Source: CALKJP01 sp046299555
Lineage (GTDB): Bacteria; Bacteroidota; Bacteroidia; JACCXN01
Length of the DNA: 64,000 nucleotides
NCBI GenBank assembly: GCA_046299555.1
Contig: JBKBHS010000005.1
Coordinates: 1 to 64,000, forward strand
Direction: 5' to 3'
The translations under genes and the position numbers were made by a program. Position 1 is the stretch's first letter; each line of letters starts with the position of its first letter. Positions 47,381 through 55,831 of the stretch are shown piece by piece. Below the pieces are notes generated by a model, which saw only the letters and a list, made by a program, of their open reading frames with translations, was not told the DNA's origin and ran no database searches.

Positions 47381-47788
47381 ATGAAAAAAACACATATCAT
47401 ATTATTAGTAGTATTGGCGGTTGCAATTGGAGTAATTATTAGTACAATTTCCGATTCAAGTACTTATGCCAATTTTTCGGAAGCTAAGCAAAATCCGGGT
47501 AAAGAATTTCATGTAGTTGGAGTTTTAAATCGTGAAAAAGACATGGAGTACGACCCGCAAAAAAATGCCAACCTTTTTACATTTTATATGATTGACAATA
47601 ATGGTGTTGAATCAAAGGTATATTTTAATGGTACCAAACCTCAAGATTTTGAACGTTCAGAACAAATTGTATTAACCGGAAAATATACCGAAGATGGATT
47701 TTATGCAGATAAAATTTTAATGAAATGCCCATCTAAATACAACGATCCAAACAACAACGGCTTTACTGAAGTGAAAGCAAACAGCTAA
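47381..47788 (+). CDS. ccmE: Cytochrome c maturation heme chaperone CcmE, CxxxY type
   Basis: A 135-residue periplasmic heme chaperone with an N-terminal membrane anchor (about 4-24) and an OB-fold (FHVVGVLN, FTFYMIDNNG, IVLTGKYTEDGFYADKIL). In E. coli a His in HxxxY binds heme covalently. Here the site is KCPSKYND, so the binding residue is Cys116 with Tyr120 (CxxxY). This variant is known from archaea and some bacteria. The gene lies 8 bases upstream of the CcmF-type gene. Confidence 0.93.
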   Translation: MKKTHIILLVVLAVAIGVIISTISDSSTYANFSEAKQNPGKEFHVVGVLNREKDMEYDPQKNANLFTFYMIDNNGVESKVYFNGTKPQDFERSEQIVLTGKYTEDGFYADKILMKCPSKYNDPNNNGFTEVKANS

Positions 47789-47795
47789 ACCTACC

Positions 47796-50207
47796 ATGGA
47801 AATAAATTATATCGGAGAATTACTTTGGCCCGGAAAACTTGGCAATCTTTTTATAGTACTTTCATTTGTAAGCGCATTAGTAGCATCAATATCCTACTTT
47901 TTTAAAGCACAAAATCCATTAGAAAATTCATGGCAACAAATTGCCAGAAGCGCATTTTATCTGCATAGTTTTTCAGTTGTTGGAATTATTGCTACACTTT
48001 TTTATCTGATATTAAATCATCGTTTTGAATACCATTATGTGTGGCAACACTCCAATTCTGAATTACCAATACGCTATATGCTTTCGTGCTTTTGGGAAGG
48101 TCAAGAAGGTAGTTTCTTATTATGGACTTTCTGGCATGTAGTGCTTGGATTAATTTTAATGAAACGCAGCGGTGAATGGGAAGCTCCTGTAATGACTGTA
48201 TTTTCTTTAGTGCAAGTGTTTTTAGCAAGTATGCTATTAGGTATATGGATATTGGATTATAAAATTGGTAGCAATCCTTTTACCTTATTACGCGAACATC
48301 CGGATTTTGTAAATATGCCATTTACAAAAATGCCTAACTATCTTGAAAATTTAGATGGTAGAGGTTTAAATCCATTACTGCAAAATTACTGGATGACCAT
48401 ACATCCTCCTACCCTTTTCCTCGGCTTTGCATCTACTTTGGTTCCCTTTGCTTATGCCATTGCTGCATTATGGAAGGAAAAATATACAGAATGGTTAAAA
48501 CCAACTCTGCCTTGGGCCTTTTTTAGTGTAATGATTTTAGGTGCCGGTATTTTAATGGGAGGTGCGTGGGCTTACGAAGCTTTGAGCTTTGGCGGTTTCT
48601 GGGCTTGGGATCCGGTTGAGAATGCATCCTTGGTACCTTGGCTCACATTAGTTGGAGCAGCTCACGTAATGCTCATTCAAAAAAATAAAGGCGGTTCTTT
48701 ACTTACAACATTTTTTTTAACGCTTATAACCTTTATTTTTATTCTTTACTCTACTTTCCTTACACGTAGCGGGGTTTTAGGTGAAACATCCGTTCACTCT
48801 TTTACTGATATGGGTATGAGCGGACAGTTACTGGTTTATCTTTTATTCTTTGTTTTTCTTTCTATTTTCTTAGTGGTTAAGAATTTAAAGAAAATGCCAA
48901 AACAAGAAAACGAAGATAATTTGTGGAGCCGAGAATTTTGGATGTTTATTGGAGCATTGGTATTATTTATTTCATCGTTTCAGATCACTGTTACAACATC
49001 AATTCCGGTAATCAATAAAGTTTTAGGAACTAATTTTGCGCCACCATTAAATCCAATAGACCATTATAACTCATGGCAGGTGCCGTTTGCTATTGTTATA
49101 GCATTATTAATTGCAGTAGGCCAGTTTTTCAAATATAAAAAAACAGACCCCAAAGAGTTTGTCAGAAAAATTACTTTATCATTAGCCATTTCTTTATTTG
49201 CGAGTGTAGCCATTGCAGCTGCTTTACAATTATTTAATTTAAATTATGTTCTACTTTTACTTAGTAGCTTATTTGCAGTAACCGCCAATTTCGATTACAT
49301 GCTTCGCATCCTTAAAGGTAAAATCCGATTGGCAGGTGCTTCCATCGCACATATAGGTTTTGGATTGATTTTATTGGGTGCGCTTATTTCTACATCTAAG
49401 CAGGAAATTATTTCAAGAAACACATCGGGAGTTGACATTAGCACGCTTGGAGAAAAATTCAGTAATAATGACAATATCATGCTGAATTTAGGTGATACGC
49501 TTCGCATGGGAGATTACTTTGTAACCTTTACCGGAAAAAGAAAAGAAGGAGTAAATATTTATTACGAAGTACAATACTTTACTCAGCAAAAGGATGGCTC
49601 ATACAAATATGAGTTTACATTAAATCCTTTGGTACAAACTAATCCACGAATGGGAAATGTTGCAGAACCTGATACTCGTCATTTCCTTCATAAAGATATT
49701 TACACACACGTTACTTATGCAGATTTAGAACAGATTGAAGAAAAAGATAAAAACGAATATCTGGAACCTAAAGAACATAAAATACAAATTGGCGATACCA
49801 TATTTGCCAGCAACAGCATTATGGTATTAAAAGAAATTACCTCACAAATTGACCGCGAAAAATACGATTTAAAAGAAACAGATATTGCTGTAAAAGCTAA
49901 GATTACCCTCTACGATATTTTAAATAATACCTACCAAGCAGAACCGATTTTTATGGTTAAAAATAATTTTGTAACTCCTCTTGCTTATGAAGTAAATGAA
50001 CTAGGCTTAAAAATAAGTTTTGATAAAATAGACCCCGAAACTGGCGAATTACATTTTAGTGTATCCGAAAAAAGAGGAAATCGAAGTGAATTTATTATTA
50101 TGAAAGCAATTGTATTCCCATTTATAAATGTTCTTTGGATGGGATGTATTTTATTAGTTGTAGGAACAGTTTTAGCAATTATTCATAGAATAAAAATTTC
50201 TAAATAA
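47796..50207 (+). CDS. ccmF: Cytochrome c heme lyase CcmF/CcsA-type
   Basis: An 803-residue multi-spanning membrane protein with about fourteen helices. The WWD heme-handling motif is GGFWAWDPVENASLVPWL, and conserved His-containing loops are IHPPTLFLGF and SVHSFTDMG. Such proteins join heme from CcmE to apocytochrome CxxCH sites. It is longer than E. coli CcmF (647 residues) because of a large periplasmic domain at about 550-770 between the last two helices. This length is usual in Bacteroidota, where the family is often named CcsA. Last gene of the ccm set. Confidence 0.93.
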   Translation: MEINYIGELLWPGKLGNLFIVLSFVSALVASISYFFKAQNPLENSWQQIARSAFYLHSFSVVGIIATLFYLILNHRFEYHYVWQHSNSELPIRYMLSCFWEGQEGSFLLWTFWHVVLGLILMKRSGEWEAPVMTVFSLVQVFLASMLLGIWILDYKIGSNPFTLLREHPDFVNMPFTKMPNYLENLDGRGLNPLLQNYWMTIHPPTLFLGFASTLVPFAYAIAALWKEKYTEWLKPTLPWAFFSVMILGAGILMGGAWAYEALSFGGFWAWDPVENASLVPWLTLVGAAHVMLIQKNKGGSLLTTFFLTLITFIFILYSTFLTRSGVLGETSVHSFTDMGMSGQLLVYLLFFVFLSIFLVVKNLKKMPKQENEDNLWSREFWMFIGALVLFISSFQITVTTSIPVINKVLGTNFAPPLNPIDHYNSWQVPFAIVIALLIAVGQFFKYKKTDPKEFVRKITLSLAISLFASVAIAAALQLFNLNYVLLLLSSLFAVTANFDYMLRILKGKIRLAGASIAHIGFGLILLGALISTSKQEIISRNTSGVDISTLGEKFSNNDNIMLNLGDTLRMGDYFVTFTGKRKEGVNIYYEVQYFTQQKDGSYKYEFTLNPLVQTNPRMGNVAEPDTRHFLHKDIYTHVTYADLEQIEEKDKNEYLEPKEHKIQIGDTIFASNSIMVLKEITSQIDREKYDLKETDIAVKAKITLYDILNNTYQAEPIFMVKNNFVTPLAYEVNELGLKISFDKIDPETGELHFSVSEKRGNRSEFIIMKAIVFPFINVLWMGCILLVVGTVLAIIHRIKISK

Positions 50208-50216
50208 GCAGTAATA

Positions 50217-51023
50217 ATGAGCAAGGAAGAAAAACATAAAATAGCTTTTTCTACTCCCCTTGTCATTATTGGAAGCGGAAATGTTGCCACGCAACTGGCA
50301 AAAGCCTTTTCGAAAAAAAATATTACTATCGCTCAGCTTTACAGCAAAAACAAAACACATGCTGAAAAATTAGCAACTCATATTAAATGCCCATTTACAA
50401 ATAATATAAAAGAAATTGTAAAAGGAAATTTCATTTATCTTATTTGTATAAAAGATGAAGCAATTGAAAGCTTTTGCAAAAGTTTTAAAATTAAAGAAGG
50501 CATTTTACTTCATACCTCGGGCAGTATAGATATGAATATTTTAAAGACTTCCTCTAAAAATTATGGAGTATTTTATCCATTGCAAACAATATCATCAAAC
50601 AGAAAAATAAGTTTTAAGCATGTGCCAATATGCCTTGAAGCATCAAACCAAGAAACATTAGACACAATACAAGAATTAGCAAGAAATATTAGTAAAAATA
50701 TTCATGTTATAACATCAATTGAAAGAAAAAAAATACATTTAGCAGCTGTAATTGTAAATAATTTTACCAATCATTTATATCATTTGGCATTTGATTATTT
50801 ACAAAAAGAAAAAATAGCACCTGAATTATTACATGCCTTAATAGAAGAAACCACCTCTAAAGCCCTTGAATTAAATCCATTTGAAGCACAAACAGGACCG
50901 GCCAGACGCAATGATTCCAATACTATAAAAGCTCATCAACAACAACTAAAAAACAATCCTGATTTACAAAAAATTTATACCTTGCTTTCAGAAAGTATTA
51001 TTAAAACCTATCAACATGAGTGA
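50217..51023 (+). CDS. Rossmann-like and DUF2520 domain protein
   Basis: A 268-residue protein with an N-terminal NAD(P)-binding fold (VIIGSGNVATQLAKAF) and a C-terminal all-helical DUF2520 domain with the diagnostic TGPARRND motif. The arrangement resembles ketopantoate reductase and pyrroline-carboxylate reductase families, but the reaction is unknown. The 8-base overlap with kdsC and the frequent pairing of these families in Bacteroidota suggest translational coupling. Confidence 0.88.
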   Translation: MSKEEKHKIAFSTPLVIIGSGNVATQLAKAFSKKNITIAQLYSKNKTHAEKLATHIKCPFTNNIKEIVKGNFIYLICIKDEAIESFCKSFKIKEGILLHTSGSIDMNILKTSSKNYGVFYPLQTISSNRKISFKHVPICLEASNQETLDTIQELARNISKNIHVITSIERKKIHLAAVIVNNFTNHLYHLAFDYLQKEKIAPELLHALIEETTSKALELNPFEAQTGPARRNDSNTIKAHQQQLKNNPDLQKIYTLLSESIIKTYQHE

Positions 51024-51531
51024 GGCTTCATATTTAAGCAGATTACACACTATCAATACTTTTATATTTGATGTAGATGGAGTTTTAACGGATGGTTCTG
51101 TAATATTAATGCCTGATGGCGATTATGTACGTACAATGAATATAAAAGACGGATATGCCATGCAGGCTGCAGTAAAATCAGGATACCGATTAGCTGTAAT
51201 TAGTGCAGGGCGAATGAGTGAAGGAGTTAAAAAACGCTTAGAAAATTTAGGAGTTCAAGATATTTATCTGGGAGTAAGCGATAAAAAAGATGCTTACGAA
51301 ACCATTTTATTTTCTTATCACTTACAAGCTGAAAACATTGCCTACATGGGCGATGATTTACCCGATTATGAAGTAATGCAAAGAGCAGGTTTAGCTGCAT
51401 GTCCAGCCGATGCTGCTCCTGAAATTCAAAACATAGCTCATTACGTTTCTCCTTACAATGGCGGTAAAGGTTGTGTTAGAGACCTTATTGAAAAGGTTAT
51501 GCGCTTACATGGAAAATGGAACAATCTTTAA
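51016..51531 (+). CDS. kdsC: 3-deoxy-D-manno-octulosonate 8-phosphate phosphatase (KdsC-like HAD)
   Basis: A 171-residue HAD-superfamily phosphatase of the C0 (capless) class. It contains the catalytic FDVDGVLTDG, followed by MNIKDGYAMQAAVKSGY, VISAGRMSEGVKKRLENLG and GDDLPDYEVMQRAG, all typical of KdsC. KdsC dephosphorylates KDO 8-phosphate for lipopolysaccharide. Related YrbI-like phosphatases act on nonulosonic acids, so specificity should be checked against KDO genes elsewhere. It overlaps the DUF2520 gene by 8 bases. Confidence 0.88.
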   Translation: MSEASYLSRLHTINTFIFDVDGVLTDGSVILMPDGDYVRTMNIKDGYAMQAAVKSGYRLAVISAGRMSEGVKKRLENLGVQDIYLGVSDKKDAYETILFSYHLQAENIAYMGDDLPDYEVMQRAGLAACPADAAPEIQNIAHYVSPYNGGKGCVRDLIEKVMRLHGKWNNL

Positions 51532-51585
51532 ATTTGATGAATTGGAGAATTGCAGAATTGGAGAATTAGAGAATTGAAGATTTGG

Positions 51586-52089
51586 CAATTCAACAACTCA
51601 TTAATTCAATAACTCAACAATTCCTTTTTCTGTAAACTGATTTCTGTATTCTTATTTTTAACCGCAGAGTACCGCAGAGTTATACACAGAGAGCCGCAAA
51701 GCAAATTCTTCAAATCAATAATTCAATAAATCAATAACTCAACAAATCAATTTTCTGTAAACTGTTTTCTGTATTCTGGTTTTTAATCGCAGATTAACAC
51801 AGAGTTATACGCAGAGAGCCGCAAAGCAAATTCTTCAATTCAACAACTCATTAAATCAATAACTCAACAAATCAATTTTCTGTAAACTGTTTTCTGTATT
51901 CTGGTTTTTAACCGCAGAGTAACACAGAGTTATACACAGAGAGCCGCAAAGCAAATTCTTCAATTCAACAACTCATTAAATCAATAACTCAACAATTCCT
52001 TTTTCTGTAAATTGTTTTCTGTATTCTGGTATTTAACCGCAGAGTAACACAGAGTTATACGAAGAGAGCCGCAAAGCAAATTCTTCAAA
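51586..52089 (+). repeat. Tandem array of four 125-bp units
   Basis: Most of the 581-base gap between kdsC and dctM is four head-to-tail units. The CGC anchor of each lies at 51663, 51788, 51913 and 52038, exactly 125 bases apart. Each unit has an AT-rich part with AATAACTCAACAA, a TTTTCTGTAAACTGTTTTC part, and a block with the heptamers CGCAGAG, CACAGAG, CACAGAG, CGCAAAG at offsets 0, 10, 22 and 32. Units differ at a few positions. Before the array, at 51539-51576, a shorter tandem of GAATTGGA-like words occurs. It lies between converging genes (kdsC plus, dctM minus). No ORF or terminator is evident. Confidence 0.93.
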
Positions 52090-52112
52090 TTAAAATTCAA
52101 TAAATCTCAAAT

Positions 52113-53378
52113 TTATTTGACTAACAATAAAGAAATCTGTGGGAAGAATGCAATCAAAAGCAATGCTACAAAAACCATAATGGCATAAGGAATGGAGGCT
52201 ACTACTATTTTCCCAAAAGGCTTATCAAATACTCCGGCAGATACAAAAAGATTAACTCCTACAGGTGGTGTTAAATAACCAATTTCTAATCCTAAAATAA
52301 ATACAACACCCAGATGAATTAAATCTACTTCGTACATCATGGCTGTTGGCAATAATAGTGGAGCTAATATTAATACAGCAGATATGGAATCCATAAATAA
52401 ACCAACTATTAATAACAACAACATGGTTACTATTAAAAACATGGTTTGCGATGTAATAAAACCTTGCATACTTTCCAATAACATATTTGGCACATCCTGA
52501 AGAATAAGGAAGTAATTAAATACCGTTGCCATGGCAATAATGATAAAAATAATTCCTAACACAATTACCGATTCATAAAGTGTATCGGCAATGTCTTTTA
52601 ATTTCATCTGGCGGAAATAAAATAGTTCTATCAAGATAGCATATACGGCTCCAACAGCTGCTGCTTCTGTTACGTTATAAATTCCTGTATATATACCACC
52701 CAAAATCAAACCCGGCATTAATAAGGCCGGTATACTTCTTAAAAAAGATGTTCCTAAATCCTTTATTGAAAATGGCTGAGTTTGTAAATTATATTTTGAA
52801 GCAAATACCAATGCCATTACAATTATTAATAAAGCTGTTATAATTCCCGGTATAATACCTGCAATAAATAATTTGTTTACATCTGCACCTGTTACAATAG
52901 AAAAGATAATCATTGGAATACTTGGCGGAATTAATATACCCAACGAACCGGAAACGGTTAATACTCCTAGCGACATTTTTTCCGGATAACCATATTTCAT
53001 CATGGCAGGATACATTATTGTACCAATGGCAATTAATGTTACAGGCGAAGAACCGGAAATTGCAGCAAAAAACACACACGCTAATACAGCACCAACTGCT
53101 AATCCTCCTTTTAACCATCCAAATGCAGCCATTGCCAAATCAATTAAACGCTTGGCAATTTCTCCGCGCGACATGACCGCTCCTGCAAAAACATATAAAG
53201 GAATAGAAAGCAATGCCGATTTATTTACCGTATCAAACATGGTTTTAATCAGCGAGAATAATTCCACATCGCCATACAGAAAAAATAAAGTAAGCGATAA
53301 TGCCCCGATAATAAGAAACAACTGTGCTCCTAATGCAATAAGCACCAATAACAAGGCTATGACAATGATAGTTTCCAA
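52113..53378 (-). CDS. dctM: TRAP transporter large permease (DctM)
   Basis: A 421-residue membrane permease with about twelve helices. Signature segments are FAGAVMSRGEIAKRLIDLA, FFAAISGSSPVTLIAIG, GSLGILIPPSIPMIIF and LEIGYLTPPVGVNLFV. The protein couples solute import to a sodium or proton gradient. The start is a TTG at 53378, immediately after the stop codon of dctQ (zero spacing), which indicates translational coupling; no in-frame ATG occurs before the first helices. Substrate is set by the binding protein and is likely an organic acid. Confidence 0.95.
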   Translation of the reverse strand: METIIVIALLLVLIALGAQLFLIIGALSLTLFFLYGDVELFSLIKTMFDTVNKSALLSIPLYVFAGAVMSRGEIAKRLIDLAMAAFGWLKGGLAVGAVLACVFFAAISGSSPVTLIAIGTIMYPAMMKYGYPEKMSLGVLTVSGSLGILIPPSIPMIIFSIVTGADVNKLFIAGIIPGIITALLIIVMALVFASKYNLQTQPFSIKDLGTSFLRSIPALLMPGLILGGIYTGIYNVTEAAAVGAVYAILIELFYFRQMKLKDIADTLYESVIVLGIIFIIIAMATVFNYFLILQDVPNMLLESMQGFITSQTMFLIVTMLLLLIVGLFMDSISAVLILAPLLLPTAMMYEVDLIHLGVVFILGLEIGYLTPPVGVNLFVSAGVFDKPFGKIVVASIPYAIMVFVALLLIAFFPQISLLLVK

Positions 53379-53912
53379 TTACAAAATTTGTTTTTTAAGT
53401 ATTTCTTCTTCTTTTCTTATTCCTTTTAAAACATCAAACCATAAAAATATGGTACAGAAAAATCGAACTGCAGCAATAGAAAAACTTATCGGAATAATTA
53501 AAATTATTAACCACAATGGAATTGATAGTACTAAATCAACATCCGCAAGCTCTATACTTCTTCCAACATATTTAAAACCAATAATGGCAAAAATTACAAG
53601 AAAAATACCCGCCAGAAAACTGGTTGCCATATTCATTTTATATTTTGTATTTGCACTAACACGAGCTTTTAAAAACTCTACTTCGATGTGACGTAATTTA
53701 GAAGTGGCTATCTGAAAACCAATAAAACCAAGCCAAACCATTAAATAAGTAGCTAATCTGTCAGCTCCAAATAAAGGTTCATTAAAAACATAACGTGCAA
53801 TGGTACCGGCAAAAACAATAATAACAATAAAAGAAATTAGAACAATGGCAAGCCATTTTTCAAATTGCTCAAACGCACGATTTATTTTTAAATAGACATC
53901 CGTAAATCGCAT
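53379..53912 (-). CDS. dctQ: TRAP transporter small permease (DctQ)
   Basis: A 177-residue four-helix membrane protein. The longest frame starts at an ATG at 53954, which would overlap dctP by 38 bases; the ATG at 53912 (MRFTDVYLKINRAFEQFEKW) leaves a 4-base gap and is better. It contains the DctQ-like FAGTIARYVFNEPLFGADRLATYLMVWLGFIG pattern (key residues at about 35-65). It forms the heterodimeric permease with DctM. Confidence 0.92.
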   Translation of the reverse strand: MRFTDVYLKINRAFEQFEKWLAIVLISFIVIIVFAGTIARYVFNEPLFGADRLATYLMVWLGFIGFQIATSKLRHIEVEFLKARVSANTKYKMNMATSFLAGIFLVIFAIIGFKYVGRSIELADVDLVLSIPLWLIILIIPISFSIAAVRFFCTIFLWFDVLKGIRKEEEILKKQIL

Positions 53913-53916
53913 CGAT

Positions 53917-54918
53917 TTATTTTTTTCCTTCTCTGAATTTTTTAATATGTGCATTGGTTACATTCAACACACTCTTACCCATTTTTGCTTCCATAGTAGT
54001 ATAAACAGGAGCTGATGCTTTTTTAAAAGCTTCTCTCTGGGCGTCTGTTAAGGTGTGCACTTTTATATCCATATCAGGAAATGTGCTTAATATTAATGCA
54101 TCGTCATTTCTAATAAGCTCTCTTGAGTTTTTTTGCAGTGCTGCTCTTTCATTTTTTGAAAGAATTGCTTGTTGAAGTTCAGGTGAAAGTTTATCAAAAT
54201 ATTTTTTTGAAAATACAACACATCCGGGTTGATAAATATGCTTGGTTAGTGTAAAATGTTTAACAGTATTAATCCAACCAGTAGATAAAGAAAATACCGG
54301 AGTTTGATCATAGCCATCTACCATACCTGTTTTTAGTGCTACTAAAACATCAGGAGTTGAAATTGGAACCGGAGTAGCTCCCATTGTTTTATAAAAATTA
54401 ATATAAACATCTGATTCTTGCGAACGCATTTTTAAGCCTTTTAAATCAGCAGGAGATAAAACCGGTTTTGATTTTGTACCAAAGCTTCTCCATCCATTAG
54501 TTCCCCACATTATTAAGATTAATCCTTTTTGTTCGAACACTTTACTCATTACATCAAACATCTGATCCATTACATAATCGGCCTCTTCATCGCTATTGAA
54601 TAAAAAGGGCATTTCAAATACCTGCAATTGAGGAATGGATAATGCTTCCGAAACTGCTGCAACAGTAAACGCTCCAGCATCAAGCGAACCCATTGCTACA
54701 CTTTTTATCATTTCTACCTCACCACCTAATTGACCACCTAAATAGGTTTTAAATTTAATTTTTCCTCCTGATTTAGTTTCTGCATTTTTTATGTAAGCAT
54801 TTATTCCTTCTTCCCATGGGCTGTCTTTAGGAATAACGCTTCCAAAGCGTATACGGTTTGGCTCCTGCGAAGAAGTTAAAAAGAAGGCAACCAGTGCTAA
54901 TACTAAAATTTTTCTCAT
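53917..54918 (-). CDS. dctP: TRAP transporter substrate-binding protein (DctP)
   Basis: A 333-residue periplasmic solute receptor with an N-terminal signal (MRKILVLALVAFFLTSSQ). The family pattern is visible: IRFGSVIPKDSPWEEG, AETKSGGKIKFKTY, LGGEVEMIKSVAMGSLD, and the ligand-binding Arg in LKGLKMRSQES, which contacts the carboxylate of most ligands; VALKTGMVDGYDQTP also fits. The ligand is probably an organic acid, which one cannot be told. Confidence 0.95.
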   Translation of the reverse strand: MRKILVLALVAFFLTSSQEPNRIRFGSVIPKDSPWEEGINAYIKNAETKSGGKIKFKTYLGGQLGGEVEMIKSVAMGSLDAGAFTVAAVSEALSIPQLQVFEMPFLFNSDEEADYVMDQMFDVMSKVFEQKGLILIMWGTNGWRSFGTKSKPVLSPADLKGLKMRSQESDVYINFYKTMGATPVPISTPDVLVALKTGMVDGYDQTPVFSLSTGWINTVKHFTLTKHIYQPGCVVFSKKYFDKLSPELQQAILSKNERAALQKNSRELIRNDDALILSTFPDMDIKVHTLTDAQREAFKKASAPVYTTMEAKMGKSVLNVTNAHIKKFREGKK

Positions 54919-54954
54919 TCTGATTTTATTAATTAATGTTTAAACGCTAAAATT

Positions 54955-55767
54955 TTACTCAAATAATTCTTTTTCGCGCGAAAGTAAATCTTTTGCTTTC
55001 GCTTTGGCTATATCATTTTCAGGCTGAATTTCAGGATATGCCGATACATCAGCAGCTAAAACTTCATTTAGTAATTGTCTGAAAAGTTCAGTATTTTTAA
55101 TTTTCGAATGAGTACAATATGCCTCAGCATACAATACTTTGGTTTCTAAATAATGGGGAGCACTTGCCACTCCCTTATCAAACATTTCTTTTGATTTAGC
55201 CGGATCTTGTTCACCGGTTATAGATGGTACTAAGGCATAATATCCACCAAAGAAACGATAAACTCCTCCGTAATTGTAATCAGGATCAATTTCCATAATT
55301 CTATCCCAAAAATATCTGATGCGCGATTTTACAGCTAATTTTTTAGTAAATGAAGCATATTTCCCATAACGAGCTAAATTAGCAGCAGTCCAATATAGTG
55401 CATCCAAATCGTCTTTTGTAAGATTTTTTAAAACTACATCTTCTTTTTGTTTTTCAGCCATAGGTTTAGCATATCGCTCAATGGTATTTAAAGCAACTTC
55501 ACCTGCTTTTACTCCTTTATCAAACAACTCCACACGTGTATTATTATCAGAAATTCCTTCTGCTTTAAAATAATAAGCCTTAGCTAAATAAACGGCAACT
55601 TCTCTGTTAGCTCCTTTTGACAAAATAGATTCACATAAGGCAATACATTCATCAAGCTTTTCTTTATTTGCTCTTTGCTTATATAATTCGGCAATTTTAG
55701 TTAAATCATTTGCAAAGGCAATTTTTGTAAACAATAACAGAAACACTATTATGAAATTTTTTCTCAT
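54955..55767 (-). CDS. TRAP-associated TatT-like periplasmic protein
   Basis: A 270-residue protein with signal peptide MRKNFIIVFLLLFTKIAFA. The rest is alpha-helical with TPR-like pairs (VAVYLAKAYYFKAEG, LDALYWTAANLARYGKYA), and it matches the TatT family first described in Treponema, where TatT makes a homotrimer bound to the TRAP binding protein. The gene is first in this operon (TatT-DctP-DctQ-DctM), 36 bases before dctP. No lipobox is seen, so the protein seems to be soluble in the periplasm. Confidence 0.85.
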   Translation of the reverse strand: MRKNFIIVFLLLFTKIAFANDLTKIAELYKQRANKEKLDECIALCESILSKGANREVAVYLAKAYYFKAEGISDNNTRVELFDKGVKAGEVALNTIERYAKPMAEKQKEDVVLKNLTKDDLDALYWTAANLARYGKYASFTKKLAVKSRIRYFWDRIMEIDPDYNYGGVYRFFGGYYALVPSITGEQDPAKSKEMFDKGVASAPHYLETKVLYAEAYCTHSKIKNTELFRQLLNEVLAADVSAYPEIQPENDIAKAKAKDLLSREKELFE

Positions 55768-55831
55768 ATTTTTAAATTTATTTTTATAATTGTTAAACTA
55801 TAAATATATAGAATTTGATGTAAAATTACTT

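Noticed and set aside
51586..52089. CRISPR array
   Set aside because: The four units are head-to-tail repeats of 125 bp without unique spacers and no cas gene is near.
53002..53691. Plus-strand ORF of 229 codons opposite dctM/dctQ
   Set aside because: It mirrors strong TRAP permease coding sequence; the translation looks like a low-complexity shadow.
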